From Desulfobacterales bacterium (GTDB taxonomy: Bacteria; Desulfobacterota; Desulfobacteria; Desulfobacterales; JAHEIW01), in assembly GCA_030145015.1 (NCBI GenBank), contig JAQYWI010000003.1, forward strand, positions 1 through 64,000: a stretch of 64,000 nt of DNA, written 5' to 3'. Under the pieces are notes generated by a model that was not told the DNA's origin, ran no database searches, and saw only the letters and a list, made by a program, of their open reading frames with translations. Numbering within the stretch: the stretch's first letter is position 1; every line of letters starts with the position of its first letter. Both the position numbers and the translations under genes were made by a program. Shown here piece by piece: positions 32,607-41,413 of the stretch.

Positions 32607-33053
32607 ATGCGCATTGTTAAGGATATAATCTGGACCTGGTTTTTACCTGATAATGAAAGGCCGCTAAATCGGGAGCTGTGGTTCGATCACGGCGGGAAGT
32701 GGCTAATTTTTGACCGTAAAAAAAAGATAATGGAATTAGCCCATAAACTGGAACCCTTTATCGATTCAGGGGATATCGAAAGCGCCAAGTGTTGGAACGG
32801 GGACCCAAGTGCTATCAATGTATACTCACTCGATAGCAATAGAGAAAAAGTCAAAAAGATTTTAGAAAAATTAGGTGCCAGGAAGCGCAAAGTTTGGGAA
32901 TATGATTATGCCTGGGGAAAAAATTTGAAGGGACCCATCGATTTCATTTATTCCTGGTCATCAAAATTTATGACGATCCTGAAAAGCTATGGCATCATCG
33001 GGGCTTTTCATCTGTTCCAAGAAGCGATGAAGGCAAAGAAGGGACGTTGTTGA
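32607..33053 (+). CDS. Hypothetical protein whose stop codon lies in the RAYT repeat
   Basis: A 148-residue protein without a family that I recognise. It is rich in Trp and Lys (IIWTWFLPDNERPLNRELWFDHGGKWLIFDRKKK). The last codons GGA CGT TGT TGA (33042-33053) belong to the left inverted repeat of the mobile element, so insertion set the present C-terminus. It may be a truncated gene or one that tolerates an altered end. No good ribosome site. Confidence 0.5.
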   Translation: MRIVKDIIWTWFLPDNERPLNRELWFDHGGKWLIFDRKKKIMELAHKLEPFIDSGDIESAKCWNGDPSAINVYSLDSNREKVKKILEKLGARKRKVWEYDYAWGKNLKGPIDFIYSWSSKFMTILKSYGIIGAFHLFQEAMKAKKGRC

Positions 33054-34169
33054 CAAAATATACAAATCGGCCTATGGATGTGAAATGAGAAAAAAGGGCA
33101 GGGTCGGGATGGACAGGTAGAAAAAGAAAACAGAGATAAACAGCAGGGATAAAGTAAGGGAGCTGATATGCCACGAGGCCCGAGGCTGGATGCTCCGGGG
33201 ACGTTGCATCATGTGATTGTCCGGGGTATTGAAAAGCGCGTGATCGTTGAGAACGATAAGGATCGTGAAAATTTTGTCACCCGTATGGGCTCAATCGCCT
33301 TGGATACGGAGACCTCTATCTATGCCTGGGCGCTGATGACGAATCACGCTCACATTTTGCTTCGCAGCAGCACCGCCGGCCTGTCGACATTCATGCGCCG
33401 GTTTCTTTCCGGCTATGCCATATCGTATAACCGAAGACACAGGCGCTATGGGCACTTATTTCAAAACCGCTATAAATCCATTGTTTGTGAGGAAGATCTC
33501 TACTTCAAGGAACTTGTGCGATATTTACATTTGAATCCATTAAGAGCAGGCCTGGTGGAGACCCTGGCAAAACTTGATCGGTACAAATGGAGTGGTCATA
33601 GCGTTATCATGAATCGTTGCCAAAACGAGTGGCAGGACAGGCATTATGTTTTAAAATGGTTTGGCCGCAAAGAAAGAGATGCAAAAAAATCCTATAAGGA
33701 ATTTGTCGAAAAGGGCATCACTCTTGGGAAAAGACCCGATTTGACAGGCGGTGGTTTAATCCGATCCATGGGGGGCTGGTCAATTGTAAAAGCCATGAGA
33801 AACAGCGGCCTTAAAGAAGAAAGTGATGCACGGATACTTGGCAGTGGAGAGTTTGTATCAGAGCTAATTAAGCATGCCGAAGAAAAGGTAAAATATCAGC
33901 TGCCCCCCATGGAGTTGCGAAAATTCATCACCGCAGAAATAGAGATACAATGCAAAAAGGAAAAAGTAGCTGTTACCCTACTTCAATCGGGCAGTCGCCG
34001 TCCGCCTTTGCCGAGGCTCAGGAGGGCGATCGCCTTAAAACTGATCAACGAATATGGCGTGTCGTTAGCTGAAACAGCAAGACGTTTGGGCATATCGACA
34101 TCCGGTGTGGCGCAAATATTAAGGCGGAGTGGGCGTGTATAAGTTTGTATAATTTGTCAACAACGTCCC
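33041..34169. mobile_element. RAYT-containing element with 26-base terminal inverted repeats
   Basis: The left repeat 33041-33066 (GGGACGTTGTTGACAAA then ATATACAAA) and the right repeat 34144-34169, read as its reverse complement, differ at one base. They enclose a single Y1-family transposase gene. The layout fits a REP-associated tyrosine transposase flanked by the palindromic repeats it can mobilise. No target-site duplication was evident. Confidence 0.75.
33168..34142 (+). CDS. REP-associated tyrosine transposase (Y1/HUH family)
   Basis: A 324-residue HUH endonuclease. Metal-binding motif NHAHILLR (H60, H62) and catalytic tyrosine in YLHLNPLRAG (Y119), as in RAYT and IS200-like enzymes, plus RRYGHLFQNRYKS. 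A long C-terminal extension ends in a helix-turn-helix (GVSLAETARRLGISTSGVAQIL). It nicks single-stranded DNA at REP-like hairpins. A GGGAGCTGAT site precedes ATG. Its right inverted repeat begins two bases after the stop codon. Confidence 0.88.
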   Translation: MPRGPRLDAPGTLHHVIVRGIEKRVIVENDKDRENFVTRMGSIALDTETSIYAWALMTNHAHILLRSSTAGLSTFMRRFLSGYAISYNRRHRRYGHLFQNRYKSIVCEEDLYFKELVRYLHLNPLRAGLVETLAKLDRYKWSGHSVIMNRCQNEWQDRHYVLKWFGRKERDAKKSYKEFVEKGITLGKRPDLTGGGLIRSMGGWSIVKAMRNSGLKEESDARILGSGEFVSELIKHAEEKVKYQLPPMELRKFITAEIEIQCKKEKVAVTLLQSGSRRPPLPRLRRAIALKLINEYGVSLAETARRLGISTSGVAQILRRSGRV

Positions 34170-34334
34170 TTTATACCCTTTATACCTATGATTGCAAAAA
34201 GTTCAGAGAAGTGCAATAAAACATGGCAACAATGATGCAACCAGAGAACGAAAAATCCGGCTTGTTCGCCCGTTACGTGCCCATTCTTCACTGGCTGCCT
34301 CGTTACAATAAAGAATGACTGACGGAGGTTTAGT

Positions 34335-35432
34335 ATGACAAACCAGACTTTTAAGCAGATGATTAGCCTGCTTTGCATATCGGTTGCATTAACGGCATGC
34401 AAAGAAAAAACTGAGATTGTCGAAGTGGTCCGGGCCATCAAAACGATGACTGTCAAGGAGCAGGAGACCGAGAAGATATTAAAATTTTCCGGGCAAGTCG
34501 CTGCGGTCGATTCCTCCGGACTCAGTTTTCAGGTCAGCGGGCAGGTGGCGTCTGTGGAGGTTGACATTGGAGATCGCGTGAAAAAAGGGCAGGTGCTCGC
34601 AGTTCTGGATCCTGAGGCCTATGCGCTGGAGGTCGATGCGACCGAGGCCGAGCTTGTCAAGTCCAGGGACAATGTTACCAAAACAAATGCAGAATACGAG
34701 CGCCAGAAGCGGATTTTCGAACAGGGTGCGGGCGCCGAAAGGTATGTGGAGGTCACAGAATATCAGTACAAGGCCGCCAGGAGTGCGGTCAACTTTCAGA
34801 TTGCAAAACTGGATCTGGCCAAACGCAATTTGCGTAAAACAAAATTGCCCTCGCCTTACGACGGCGTCATCGCCTGGCGGTCAGTGCAGCCCAACGAGGA
34901 GGTGCTGGCCGGACAAAAAATTCTCGAAATCAATGCCACGGGAGAAATGGAGGTGGAGCTGGCCATACCGGAGACCACCGTCGACCGCATACACATCGAT
35001 GACCCGGCGACCATCACCTTCCCGACCCTGCCGGGGGAGTCCGCCAAAGGACGTATTTCCTACATCGGTGGCGCCGCCGTTAAGGCCAACGCCTTTCCGG
35101 TCAAAGTGGCACTGATCGATCCCAATGAAAAAGTCAAACCCGGCATGACCGCTGAAGCCACTCTTACAATAAAATATGAAAACCGCAAGCCCGGTTACCT
35201 TGTTCCGATGCAGGCGGTTTTGCCTTCCCCGGAGCCGGATCGGGGGTATGCTTTTGTGTATGACACCCAGACATCGACGGTCAAAAAAACGCCGGTCCGC
35301 TCCCGCGGCACACAAAATAAAGAAGCCATCGTGTACGAGGGTCTGGCGGCCGGGGACATTATTGCCGTGGCCGGGGTAAGTTTTTTAGCCGATGGATTGG
35401 AAGTCAAACTGTTGGAAGGGAACGGAAAATGA
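34335..35432 (+). CDS. RND efflux periplasmic adaptor (HlyD/MFP family)
   Basis: A 365-residue lipoprotein adaptor. The signal ends VALTACKEK with the lipid-bearing cysteine near residue 22. Biotinyl-lipoyl halves QVSGQVASVEVDIGDRVKKGQVLAVLD and KLPSPYDGVIAWRSVQPNEEVLAGQ flank a coiled coil (about 95-150). It links the inner-membrane pump to an outer-membrane channel not encoded here. ACGGAGG precedes the ATG, and the end overlaps the pump gene by 4 bases. Confidence 0.9.
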   Translation: MTNQTFKQMISLLCISVALTACKEKTEIVEVVRAIKTMTVKEQETEKILKFSGQVAAVDSSGLSFQVSGQVASVEVDIGDRVKKGQVLAVLDPEAYALEVDATEAELVKSRDNVTKTNAEYERQKRIFEQGAGAERYVEVTEYQYKAARSAVNFQIAKLDLAKRNLRKTKLPSPYDGVIAWRSVQPNEEVLAGQKILEINATGEMEVELAIPETTVDRIHIDDPATITFPTLPGESAKGRISYIGGAAVKANAFPVKVALIDPNEKVKPGMTAEATLTIKYENRKPGYLVPMQAVLPSPEPDRGYAFVYDTQTSTVKKTPVRSRGTQNKEAIVYEGLAAGDIIAVAGVSFLADGLEVKLLEGNGK

Positions 35433-38400
35433 AAGGGATCACCGGATTTGCACTGAATAATTCGCGAACCGTCATCATGACCCTATTATTGATCATTGTC
35501 GGCGGTGTCTATGCGTTTACCGACCTTCCGAAACTGGAAGACCCTTTAATCACGATTCGCGAAGCGCTGGTGGTGGCAAAATATCCCGGCATGCCGGTGG
35601 AGCAGGTCGAACGCCTGATTACCCGGCCGATCGAAGAGAAAATCCGGAGCATGGGCGAGATCGATAAGATTAAGGATTCCACCTCCAAAGTCGGCGGGTG
35701 CCTGATCCATGTGATTATCAAAGACGAAGTGCCCTCCGAACAGCTCCCGGCGACGTGGAAACTGCTGCGCAACCGGATGAACGATGTCAAACCCGATCTG
35801 CCGGAAGACACCATCGGACCGATGGTCGACGATACGTTCGGTGATACGTCGGTGGCCACCATCGCGCTCTGGAGCGATGGGTTCAGCATGGCGGAAATGC
35901 ATGAAAACGCCCGCCAAATCAGAGAACGCCTCAACATGCTGAAGGGCATCCAGAAGGTCGATCTGACCGGGGTGCAGGATGAGCGCATTTTTCTCGATGT
36001 GTCCAGCGCCCGGATTGCGCAGCTGGGAATCGATACCGCCGATATCGGCAAAAGTCTGCGGGAGCAGAACATTGTCCTGCCCGCCGGCAGGATAAACCTC
36101 AACGATGTGGAAATCATTGTGGAGACCCAGGGCCGGTTCACCTCCATCGAGGAGATCGCAGAGGTTCTTATCCCGATTTCCGGCACTCAGGCTTCGATTC
36201 CGCTGCGTGACATTGCAACCATCAGAAGAGCTTACGTGGAGCCGATCCACAACCCGGCCTACTACAATGGCCATCCGGCCATTGTTTTAAGTGTCTTTAT
36301 CCTCAGAGGGGTCGATGCGGTTGAGTTCGGCGAGCGCCTGCAGAAAAAAGTCAAGGAGATGGAGGACGCCCTTCCCTGGGGCTACAGACTCGAATTTGCC
36401 ACCTACCAGCCCGAGCTCATTCAAAAAGCCGTCAGCGGCATGGTGGTTAATGTGATCGAAGCTGTGGTTATCGTCCTGGTGGTGGTCATGCTGCTGCTGG
36501 GTTTTAGAACCGGTTTGATTGTGGGCTCATTTATCCCCCTGGTTATGCTTTTCGGTCTTCTGACGATGTACGCGCTGGGGATTGATATGGAACGGATGTC
36601 GCTGGCCACCATGATTATTGCCCTGGGTATGTTCGTGGATAACGCCATTGTGGTATCCGATGACATTAAAGTCAACCTGGAAACGGGAATGGAACGCAGG
36701 GAGGCCGTTTTAAAAACCGGCGGTTCCCTCGCGGTTCCTTTGCTCACCAGTACGCTGACGACGGTTTTTGCCTTCGGACCGATTCTGCTCCAGATCGGTA
36801 CGACGGGTGATTACACCTCCTCGCTGGGTTCGGTGATGATCATCCTGCTGATGGGATCGTGGTTCTTCTCCATGTTTTCTTCCACCAGCATGTGCTACTG
36901 GTTTTTGAAGCCAAAACCGGCCGCCGGTGCTGATAAACAACAGGGGCACGATCCGTACCAGGGAAGATTCTATCGGTTCTATCGCGGGATCCTCAAATTA
37001 TCTCTGCGCTTTCGGTTCCTGGTGCTGGCTGTAACGGCCGGCATATTTGTTCTGGCCCTGTATGCGCTGTCGTTTGTGCCCCAGGCCTTTTTCCCGAGCG
37101 GGGACCGCAACCAGTATTTGGTTTATCTCGACCTGCCGGCCGGAACGCGCATCGAGGAGACCGACCGGACCGTGCGAAAACTCAGCGCCTGGCTGCAGGA
37201 TAAAGCGCAAAACCCGGAAATAACCGGAACCATTGCCTATGTGGGAAACGGCGGACCGCGTTTTTTCCTTTCCCTGGCGCCGGTGGACCCGGATCCGTTT
37301 GTTGGATTTTTAATCGTCAACACCGAGACAAGCAAAGAGGTGCCCGAACTTGTCACACGCACGAGCCAATATATTCTGAATAATTTCCCCAATGTGCGCG
37401 GTCGGGTGAAGTCCATGTGGCTGGGCGGCAGTGAGACCGGCCTGTTTCAAATCCGGCTCAGCGGTCCCGGCATAGAGGTGTTGCAGGCGCAGGCCGAGCA
37501 GTTGATGGCCGCGCTGCGCAAGATCCCCGGCAGCATCGATATCAAACAGGATTGGAACAACCGGGTCATGACGGCCATTGTGGATGTCGATCAGGCCCGT
37601 GCCCGCCGCGCCGGGGTGACATCGGAGGATGTGGCCAATGCCCTGGACTTTTTTATCGACGGTACCACGACCACCAATTACCATGAGGGCAATGTTCAGA
37701 TCCCCATCGTCGGACGCGGCGTCAAGTCTGAAAGGGAATCCCCTGAAAGCCTGGGCACCATCGGCATCCGCACATCATCCGGCGGCAGCGTTCCGCTCAA
37801 CCAGGTTGCCGATGCCTATACCGTCGGTGTGTTGAACCGTATCATGCGCTACAATCAGGAGCGCACCATCACCGTCAGCGCCAAGAACCAGGTGTTGAAG
37901 GCTTCCGAAATCTTCGCGGCGCTTACGCCGACACTCGAAGCGATGGATTTTCCGAAACACCACTTTTGGGAATTAGGGGGCGAGCTGGAGGATTCCGCCA
38001 AGGCCCAGAAGAACCTGGCGAAATGGATGCTGCCCTGCTTTGGCGGTATTGTGTTTTTGCTGGTATGGCAGTTTAACTCCATCCGGCGGGCCGCCATCAT
38101 TATTCTGACCATGCCGCTGGTCATTGTCGGCGCCGTGGTCGGCCTGCTGGTGATGCAGGCCGATTTTGGCTTTATGGTCATCCTCGGGCTTTTGGCCCTG
38201 GCCGGATCGATTGTGAACAACGGTATCGTCATGATCGATAAAATTGAAGAAAACCGGCGCGACGGGCAGACACCCTATGACGCGGTGATCAATTCGGCCG
38301 TCAGTCGATTCAGGCCGATCCTGCTTTCGGTTTCAACCACCATGCTCGGATTCTTGCCGCTGATCGTCAACCATGATCCGCTTTTTTACGGCATGGCATG

Positions 38401-38512
38401 CATCATGTTCTTCGGTCTGGGCATCGGCAGCTTATTTACGCTAAACTATGTGCCGGCGCTTTACAGCATATTTTTTCGAGTTAAAATCCCGGCAGATAAT
38501 GTGCCCCGCTGA
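35429..38512 (+). CDS. RND family efflux transporter permease (AcrB/MexF type)
   Basis: A 1027-residue RND pump of normal length. N-terminal helix then porter domain, a second set of helices with VVVMLLLGFRTGLIVGSFIPLVMLFG, and the proton-relay segment SLATMIIALGMFVDNAIVVSDDIK with the paired aspartates replaced by the DNA..DD pattern (two adjacent Asp in VSDDIK). The C-terminal half repeats the fold. It expels lipophilic compounds using the proton gradient, with the adaptor encoded upstream. The 80-base 3' gap holds a short hairpin (CCGCG..CGCGG). Confidence 0.9.
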   Translation: MKGITGFALNNSRTVIMTLLLIIVGGVYAFTDLPKLEDPLITIREALVVAKYPGMPVEQVERLITRPIEEKIRSMGEIDKIKDSTSKVGGCLIHVIIKDEVPSEQLPATWKLLRNRMNDVKPDLPEDTIGPMVDDTFGDTSVATIALWSDGFSMAEMHENARQIRERLNMLKGIQKVDLTGVQDERIFLDVSSARIAQLGIDTADIGKSLREQNIVLPAGRINLNDVEIIVETQGRFTSIEEIAEVLIPISGTQASIPLRDIATIRRAYVEPIHNPAYYNGHPAIVLSVFILRGVDAVEFGERLQKKVKEMEDALPWGYRLEFATYQPELIQKAVSGMVVNVIEAVVIVLVVVMLLLGFRTGLIVGSFIPLVMLFGLLTMYALGIDMERMSLATMIIALGMFVDNAIVVSDDIKVNLETGMERREAVLKTGGSLAVPLLTSTLTTVFAFGPILLQIGTTGDYTSSLGSVMIILLMGSWFFSMFSSTSMCYWFLKPKPAAGADKQQGHDPYQGRFYRFYRGILKLSLRFRFLVLAVTAGIFVLALYALSFVPQAFFPSGDRNQYLVYLDLPAGTRIEETDRTVRKLSAWLQDKAQNPEITGTIAYVGNGGPRFFLSLAPVDPDPFVGFLIVNTETSKEVPELVTRTSQYILNNFPNVRGRVKSMWLGGSETGLFQIRLSGPGIEVLQAQAEQLMAALRKIPGSIDIKQDWNNRVMTAIVDVDQARARRAGVTSEDVANALDFFIDGTTTTNYHEGNVQIPIVGRGVKSERESPESLGTIGIRTSSGGSVPLNQVADAYTVGVLNRIMRYNQERTITVSAKNQVLKASEIFAALTPTLEAMDFPKHHFWELGGELEDSAKAQKNLAKWMLPCFGGIVFLLVWQFNSIRRAAIIILTMPLVIVGAVVGLLVMQADFGFMVILGLLALAGSIVNNGIVMIDKIEENRRDGQTPYDAVINSAVSRFRPILLSVSTTMLGFLPLIVNHDPLFYGMACIMFFGLGIGSLFTLNYVPALYSIFFRVKIPADNVPR

Positions 38513-38688
38513 ACCCAAAAAGTCTTTAAGACAGTGATAATTCCGCGCTCCCTTCGCGGGATTTTCGGCTTTGTGGGAGTAAGCTGTCCAGATAAAAGTC
38601 AGCTTGTTTGCCCAAAAAAAGCAGCTTGCTACGGTGAATGACGAGTAATTGTTTACGAATAACAGATATCTGAAAGGAGCGATGCATA

Positions 38689-38946
38689 ATGGCTAAAGAA
38701 AAGGTGAAACATTTGAGCGGCGTGTTTGCTTCCGTATTTGCCCACGCCGGCCACATCACCAAGGAAGACGCCAAGGAAATAAGCGGCCTGGCCGATGATG
38801 AATTCGAAAACGCATATGATAAAGCATCCAACATCGCTGAAAACGTCATGCAGCATGAGGGCGATAAGATGGATAAGTTCCTGGAGCATTTCGCAAAAGA
38901 GATTGATAAGCACATGGAACATTTTGGCGGAAAGTTGTTCAAGTAG
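38689..38946 (+). CDS. Small helical protein of unknown function
   Basis: An 85-residue, highly charged helical protein rich in Lys, Glu, Asp and His (DKMDKFLEHFAKEIDKHMEHFGGK). AAGGAG at seven-base spacing from the ATG supports translation. Seven histidines are notable. No family recognised. Confidence 0.65.
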   Translation: MAKEKVKHLSGVFASVFAHAGHITKEDAKEISGLADDEFENAYDKASNIAENVMQHEGDKMDKFLEHFAKEIDKHMEHFGGKLFK

Positions 38947-38982
38947 GTCTGCTTGTCAGTCGTTCAGAGGCTAAAAAATATT

Positions 38983-39132
38983 AACGTCCAACCCTCCATA
39001 GGCGGACAGGCATCGAACTTTCAACGTTCAACTTCCAATACGGTTTATTAATTCAACTGTTGAATGTTCGACATTCAGCTTTTTCCCGTCCCTCGTTCGA
39101 CGTTGGAAGTTCAACGTTCAATGTTGGACGTT
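38983..39132. repeat. Imperfect palindromic intergenic repeat
   Basis: AACGTCCAACCCTCC..CAACGTTCAACTTCC (38983-39037) faces GGAAGTTCAACGTTCAATGTTGGACGTT (39105-39132), with ATTCAACTGTTGAAT in the middle. It fills part of the 330-base gap before the AsmA stub. The rest (39133-39276) includes CCCGCCCATTGGGCCGGAGGCGGG and nothing gene-like. Confidence 0.55.
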
Positions 39133-39276
39133 CGTCTTTATGAAATCCTGAACCCGTAAACCCTGCATGTCCGTCATAGTCCCGCCCATTGGGCCGGAGG
39201 CGGGAACCTTTGATTGAGTTCGACCTCAGGCGTGAATTTTTATCCAATTTAAAAAATTTTTTCAAAAAGGTACTCC

Positions 39277-39588
39277 ATGCGATGGAAATGGATAGCAGCA
39301 ATTGGGGCTCTTTTGATCATCGCCTTGATGGCAGCGGTTTATGTATTCCTGCATACCTACGACTATAACAAACTCAAGCCCCGCATTGCCCGGATGGTCA
39401 AAGATGCCACCGGGCGCGAATTGAATCTGGGTGGCAAAATAGATCTTGCGATTGGTTTGTCGCCGTCGCTGGTGGTGGAGGATGTAACTTTCGCCAATGC
39501 GGCCTGGGGCTCGCAACCGCAAATGATCAAGGTCGAGGAGCTTCAAGCACAGGTGCGGCTGCCAGTGAAAGTTCCAGATCGGGGATAA
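39277..39588 (+). pseudogene. AsmA-family N-terminal stub
   Basis: A 103-codon frame begins with a signal anchor (IAAIGALLIIALMAAVYVFL), then YDYNKLKPRIARMVKDATGREL, DLAIGLSPSLVVEDVTFANAAWGSQP and MIKVEELQAQV, the conserved start of AsmA proteins, which are normally 600 residues or more. It then stops at 39588 after a few unrelated residues. A convergent multicopper-oxidase-like stub overlaps its end, so a deletion has joined two gene starts head to head. Confidence 0.6.
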
Positions 39589-39697
39589 AATCTTTATCCT
39601 TTGAAGATGCCATCCCGACGTTTGCGAGCGGCGATCCGTTCATGTTCAATAAATTTACGGCCCCTGCACCGGCCAGATATAAAAATTGACGTCGATT
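39548..39697 (-). pseudogene. Tat-signal fragment, probably multicopper oxidase N-terminus
   Basis: Read on the minus strand from 39697 the frame gives NRRQFLYLAGAGAVNLLNMN then DFIPDLELSLAAAP. The twin arginine, hydrophobic run and PDLELxLxAAP text resemble the start of exported multicopper oxidases. There is no start codon in frame (the codons upstream are TAA TAC ATA ATC), and the frame soon meets a stop. It is a decayed fragment; the multicopper-oxidase label is less sure than the Tat signal. Confidence 0.4.
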
Positions 39698-39706
39698 GAT
39701 TATGTA

Positions 39707-40165
39707 TTAAACCCTTTCGATCGGTGTGGTTCGCGCGTTCATTATTACGCGTTTGACCAGAGGGATCAGGGCCTGTTTGGCCGCCATTCGGTTGGCCAGA
39801 TAACGCATCAAGAAAATGGATGCAACCAGCCCCGTTAAGGTAAACACCGCCATTCCCAGTGATGGATTCAAGCCAAGGGCTTTTGACAGGGGATCGGCTG
39901 AAAATGCGCCCACAAAAATCCCCAATACCGGAATCAGATATACAATCGCCGTGCTTTTGAGTTTGGTTTTGGTGCTCAAATACAGTTCCACCTCATCACC
40001 CTTTTTAGCTTGAGCGCTATTTTGGGCTTTAACCACCATCTGATCACTGCCCTGTGTCAGGCAATGATGGCGGCTGCCGCAGCTGGAACAGGCGCTGGAA
40101 CGTTTGGTTTTTACCCAGGCCCATCCCGGTTCCACTTTTTCAACAATGCCGCGTTCTGCGGTCAT
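39707..40165 (-). CDS. RseC/MucC family protein (SoxR-reducing system type)
   Basis: A 152-residue protein. The cytoplasmic N-terminus carries a cysteine cluster SSACSSCGSRHHCLTQG, as in RseC and RnfF-like proteins, and two membrane helices follow (AIVYLIPVLGIFVGAF and MAVFTLTGLVASIFLMRYL). It starts TAERGIVEKVEPGWAWVKT, the family start. The role is usually linked to the Rnf electron-transport complex or SoxR reduction; no rnf gene is present here. The 295-base gap upstream (40166-40460) shows nothing definite. Confidence 0.8.
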   Translation of the reverse strand: MTAERGIVEKVEPGWAWVKTKRSSACSSCGSRHHCLTQGSDQMVVKAQNSAQAKKGDEVELYLSTKTKLKSTAIVYLIPVLGIFVGAFSADPLSKALGLNPSLGMAVFTLTGLVASIFLMRYLANRMAAKQALIPLVKRVIMNARTTPIERV

Positions 40166-40460
40166 TTTTTACCTCACTATCACTTTTATTTTCATAGTAG
40201 AGCAAAGTGCGTGCCTGATTTTTCTATAAGAGGCAATCTTTTCTGATATGCCTTAAGGTAGGAACGATCAGCCGGTTTTCAAGATAGCTATCTATTTATT
40301 ATCATAATGAAATAAGTTTCATCCTGAGTTTCAGGGATTTTAGGGAAGCGACAAAAGGAAAAAGAATTACAATAGATCGATCAGAAAAATCCGGGTATTT
40401 TTTATGCGGGGTGAATTTTTAAATCCCGATACGTTTTACCCAATTTTCTAATTGGAAGCG

Positions 40461-40859
40461 TTAAGGTCTTAGAAGCACGGTTTCTATCTGGTCAACATGC
40501 TGGAAATGCTGATCTCGGGTTAAAAGGGTTCCTCCGGTTTCCATACAGCAAGCTGCGATCCAAACATCATTGATCGGGATTTTGGCTCCTTTTTTGACCA
40601 GAGATGAATAGATAATTGCATATTTTCTGGAGACATTCTGATTGATGTCTATAATTTCAATTTTAAGTTTCTTGATAATTTCTTGAAGCTTTCTCTCATT
40701 GAATTGTTGGCGGCTTCCTTTCATAAAGCCGTAAGTCAGTTCACCTATAAGAATGGAAGGAAGGAAAATATCCTCGCTGCGGGTAGCCAGAAAATCAACC
40801 GCGTGTGGCAGCCCCTCGGCATAATCGCAATAAATATTGGTATCGAGAACAAGCTTCAC
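40461..40859 (-). CDS. vapC: PIN-domain toxin (VapC-like)
   Basis: About 132 residues with PIN acidic residues: KLVLDTNIYCDY (first Asp), LIGELTYGF (Glu), PINDVWIAACCMETGGTLLTRDQHF (late Asp pair). It would cleave RNA. GTG at 40859 overlaps the antitoxin stop (GTGA) and has GGAG at seven-base spacing; a TTG at 40865 is an alternative. The pair appears intact. Confidence 0.85.
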   Translation of the reverse strand: MKLVLDTNIYCDYAEGLPHAVDFLATRSEDIFLPSILIGELTYGFMKGSRQQFNERKLQEIIKKLKIEIIDINQNVSRKYAIIYSSLVKKGAKIPINDVWIAACCMETGGTLLTRDQHFQHVDQIETVLLRP

Positions 40860-41095
40860 TCCCAATCTCCTTCGTGAATCCGGCTGAACACGTCAACTGC
40901 TTCGCGCAATTCGCTAGCTTCTTCATGGGAGAGCCAACCGGCGAGTTCTCGAATGGTTTGTTCGCGGTTTTTGGATAAACCCAGTTTTTCATCTACTGCA
41001 GAAAGGATAACAGCCGTTTTGGTAGTACCCGTTTTTTGGGCGAATTTTTGAATCTTTTTTTCTTTTTCGGGCGGGATCCTGAGACTTATGGGCAT
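40856..41095 (-). CDS. vapB: Antitoxin, ribbon-helix-helix type
   Basis: A 79-residue antitoxin from the ATG at 41095, which has AAGGAGG eight to nine bases upstream; a longer reading from 41119 lacks support. It starts PISLRIPPEKEKKIQKFAQKTGTTKTAVI, a ribbon-helix-helix DNA-binding fold, and has an acidic C-terminal tail that would bind the toxin. Autoregulation of the pair is likely from family knowledge. Confidence 0.8.
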   Translation of the reverse strand: MPISLRIPPEKEKKIQKFAQKTGTTKTAVILSAVDEKLGLSKNREQTIRELAGWLSHEEASELREAVDVFSRIHEGDWE

Positions 41096-41293
41096 TGTTA
41101 AATCCTCCTTGTATCTCACTTATCAAAAATGTATCGCGTAAATTTAAATTTGTCAACTCCAGCGTAAAAGTTGAACAGGTTTGCAGGAGGGTCGAGATGG
41201 CCGAACTGGCCGAGGTTGTTGAAAACCTTCGCAATCGCAACGGAAGCATTAAGTCGTTTAAAGTAAGCCCGCCGATCTTTTGTTCTTAAAAAA

Positions 41294-41413
41294 CTAGGTG
41301 ATTTTAATCAGCCAGCGGGCCAGATATGACAGGAGAAAAACGGCGCTGAGCCCGCCGCACCAGAGTGCCGCAAACCACAACCACTGGCGCTGTCTGTCAG
41401 TAAGCGCTTTCAT
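41294..41413 (-). CDS. Small membrane protein after cydB (DUF2474/CydX-like)
   Basis: A 39-residue frame on the minus strand: MKALTDRQRQWLWFAALWC followed by GGLSAVFLLSYLARWLIKIT. One membrane helix with a basic start and Trp-rich edge, as in DUF2474 and CydX proteins, which follow cydB and stabilise bd oxidases. Its ATG overlaps the cydB end by 17 bases in another frame, indicating coupled translation. Confidence 0.7.
   Translation of the reverse strand: MKALTDRQRQWLWFAALWCGGLSAVFLLSYLARWLIKIT

Noticed and set aside
41197..41289. A 30-codon frame with GGAGG before ATG (MAELAEVVENLRNRNG)
   Set aside because: A good ribosome site but very short, with no similarity I can name; it may be real but I could not support it.
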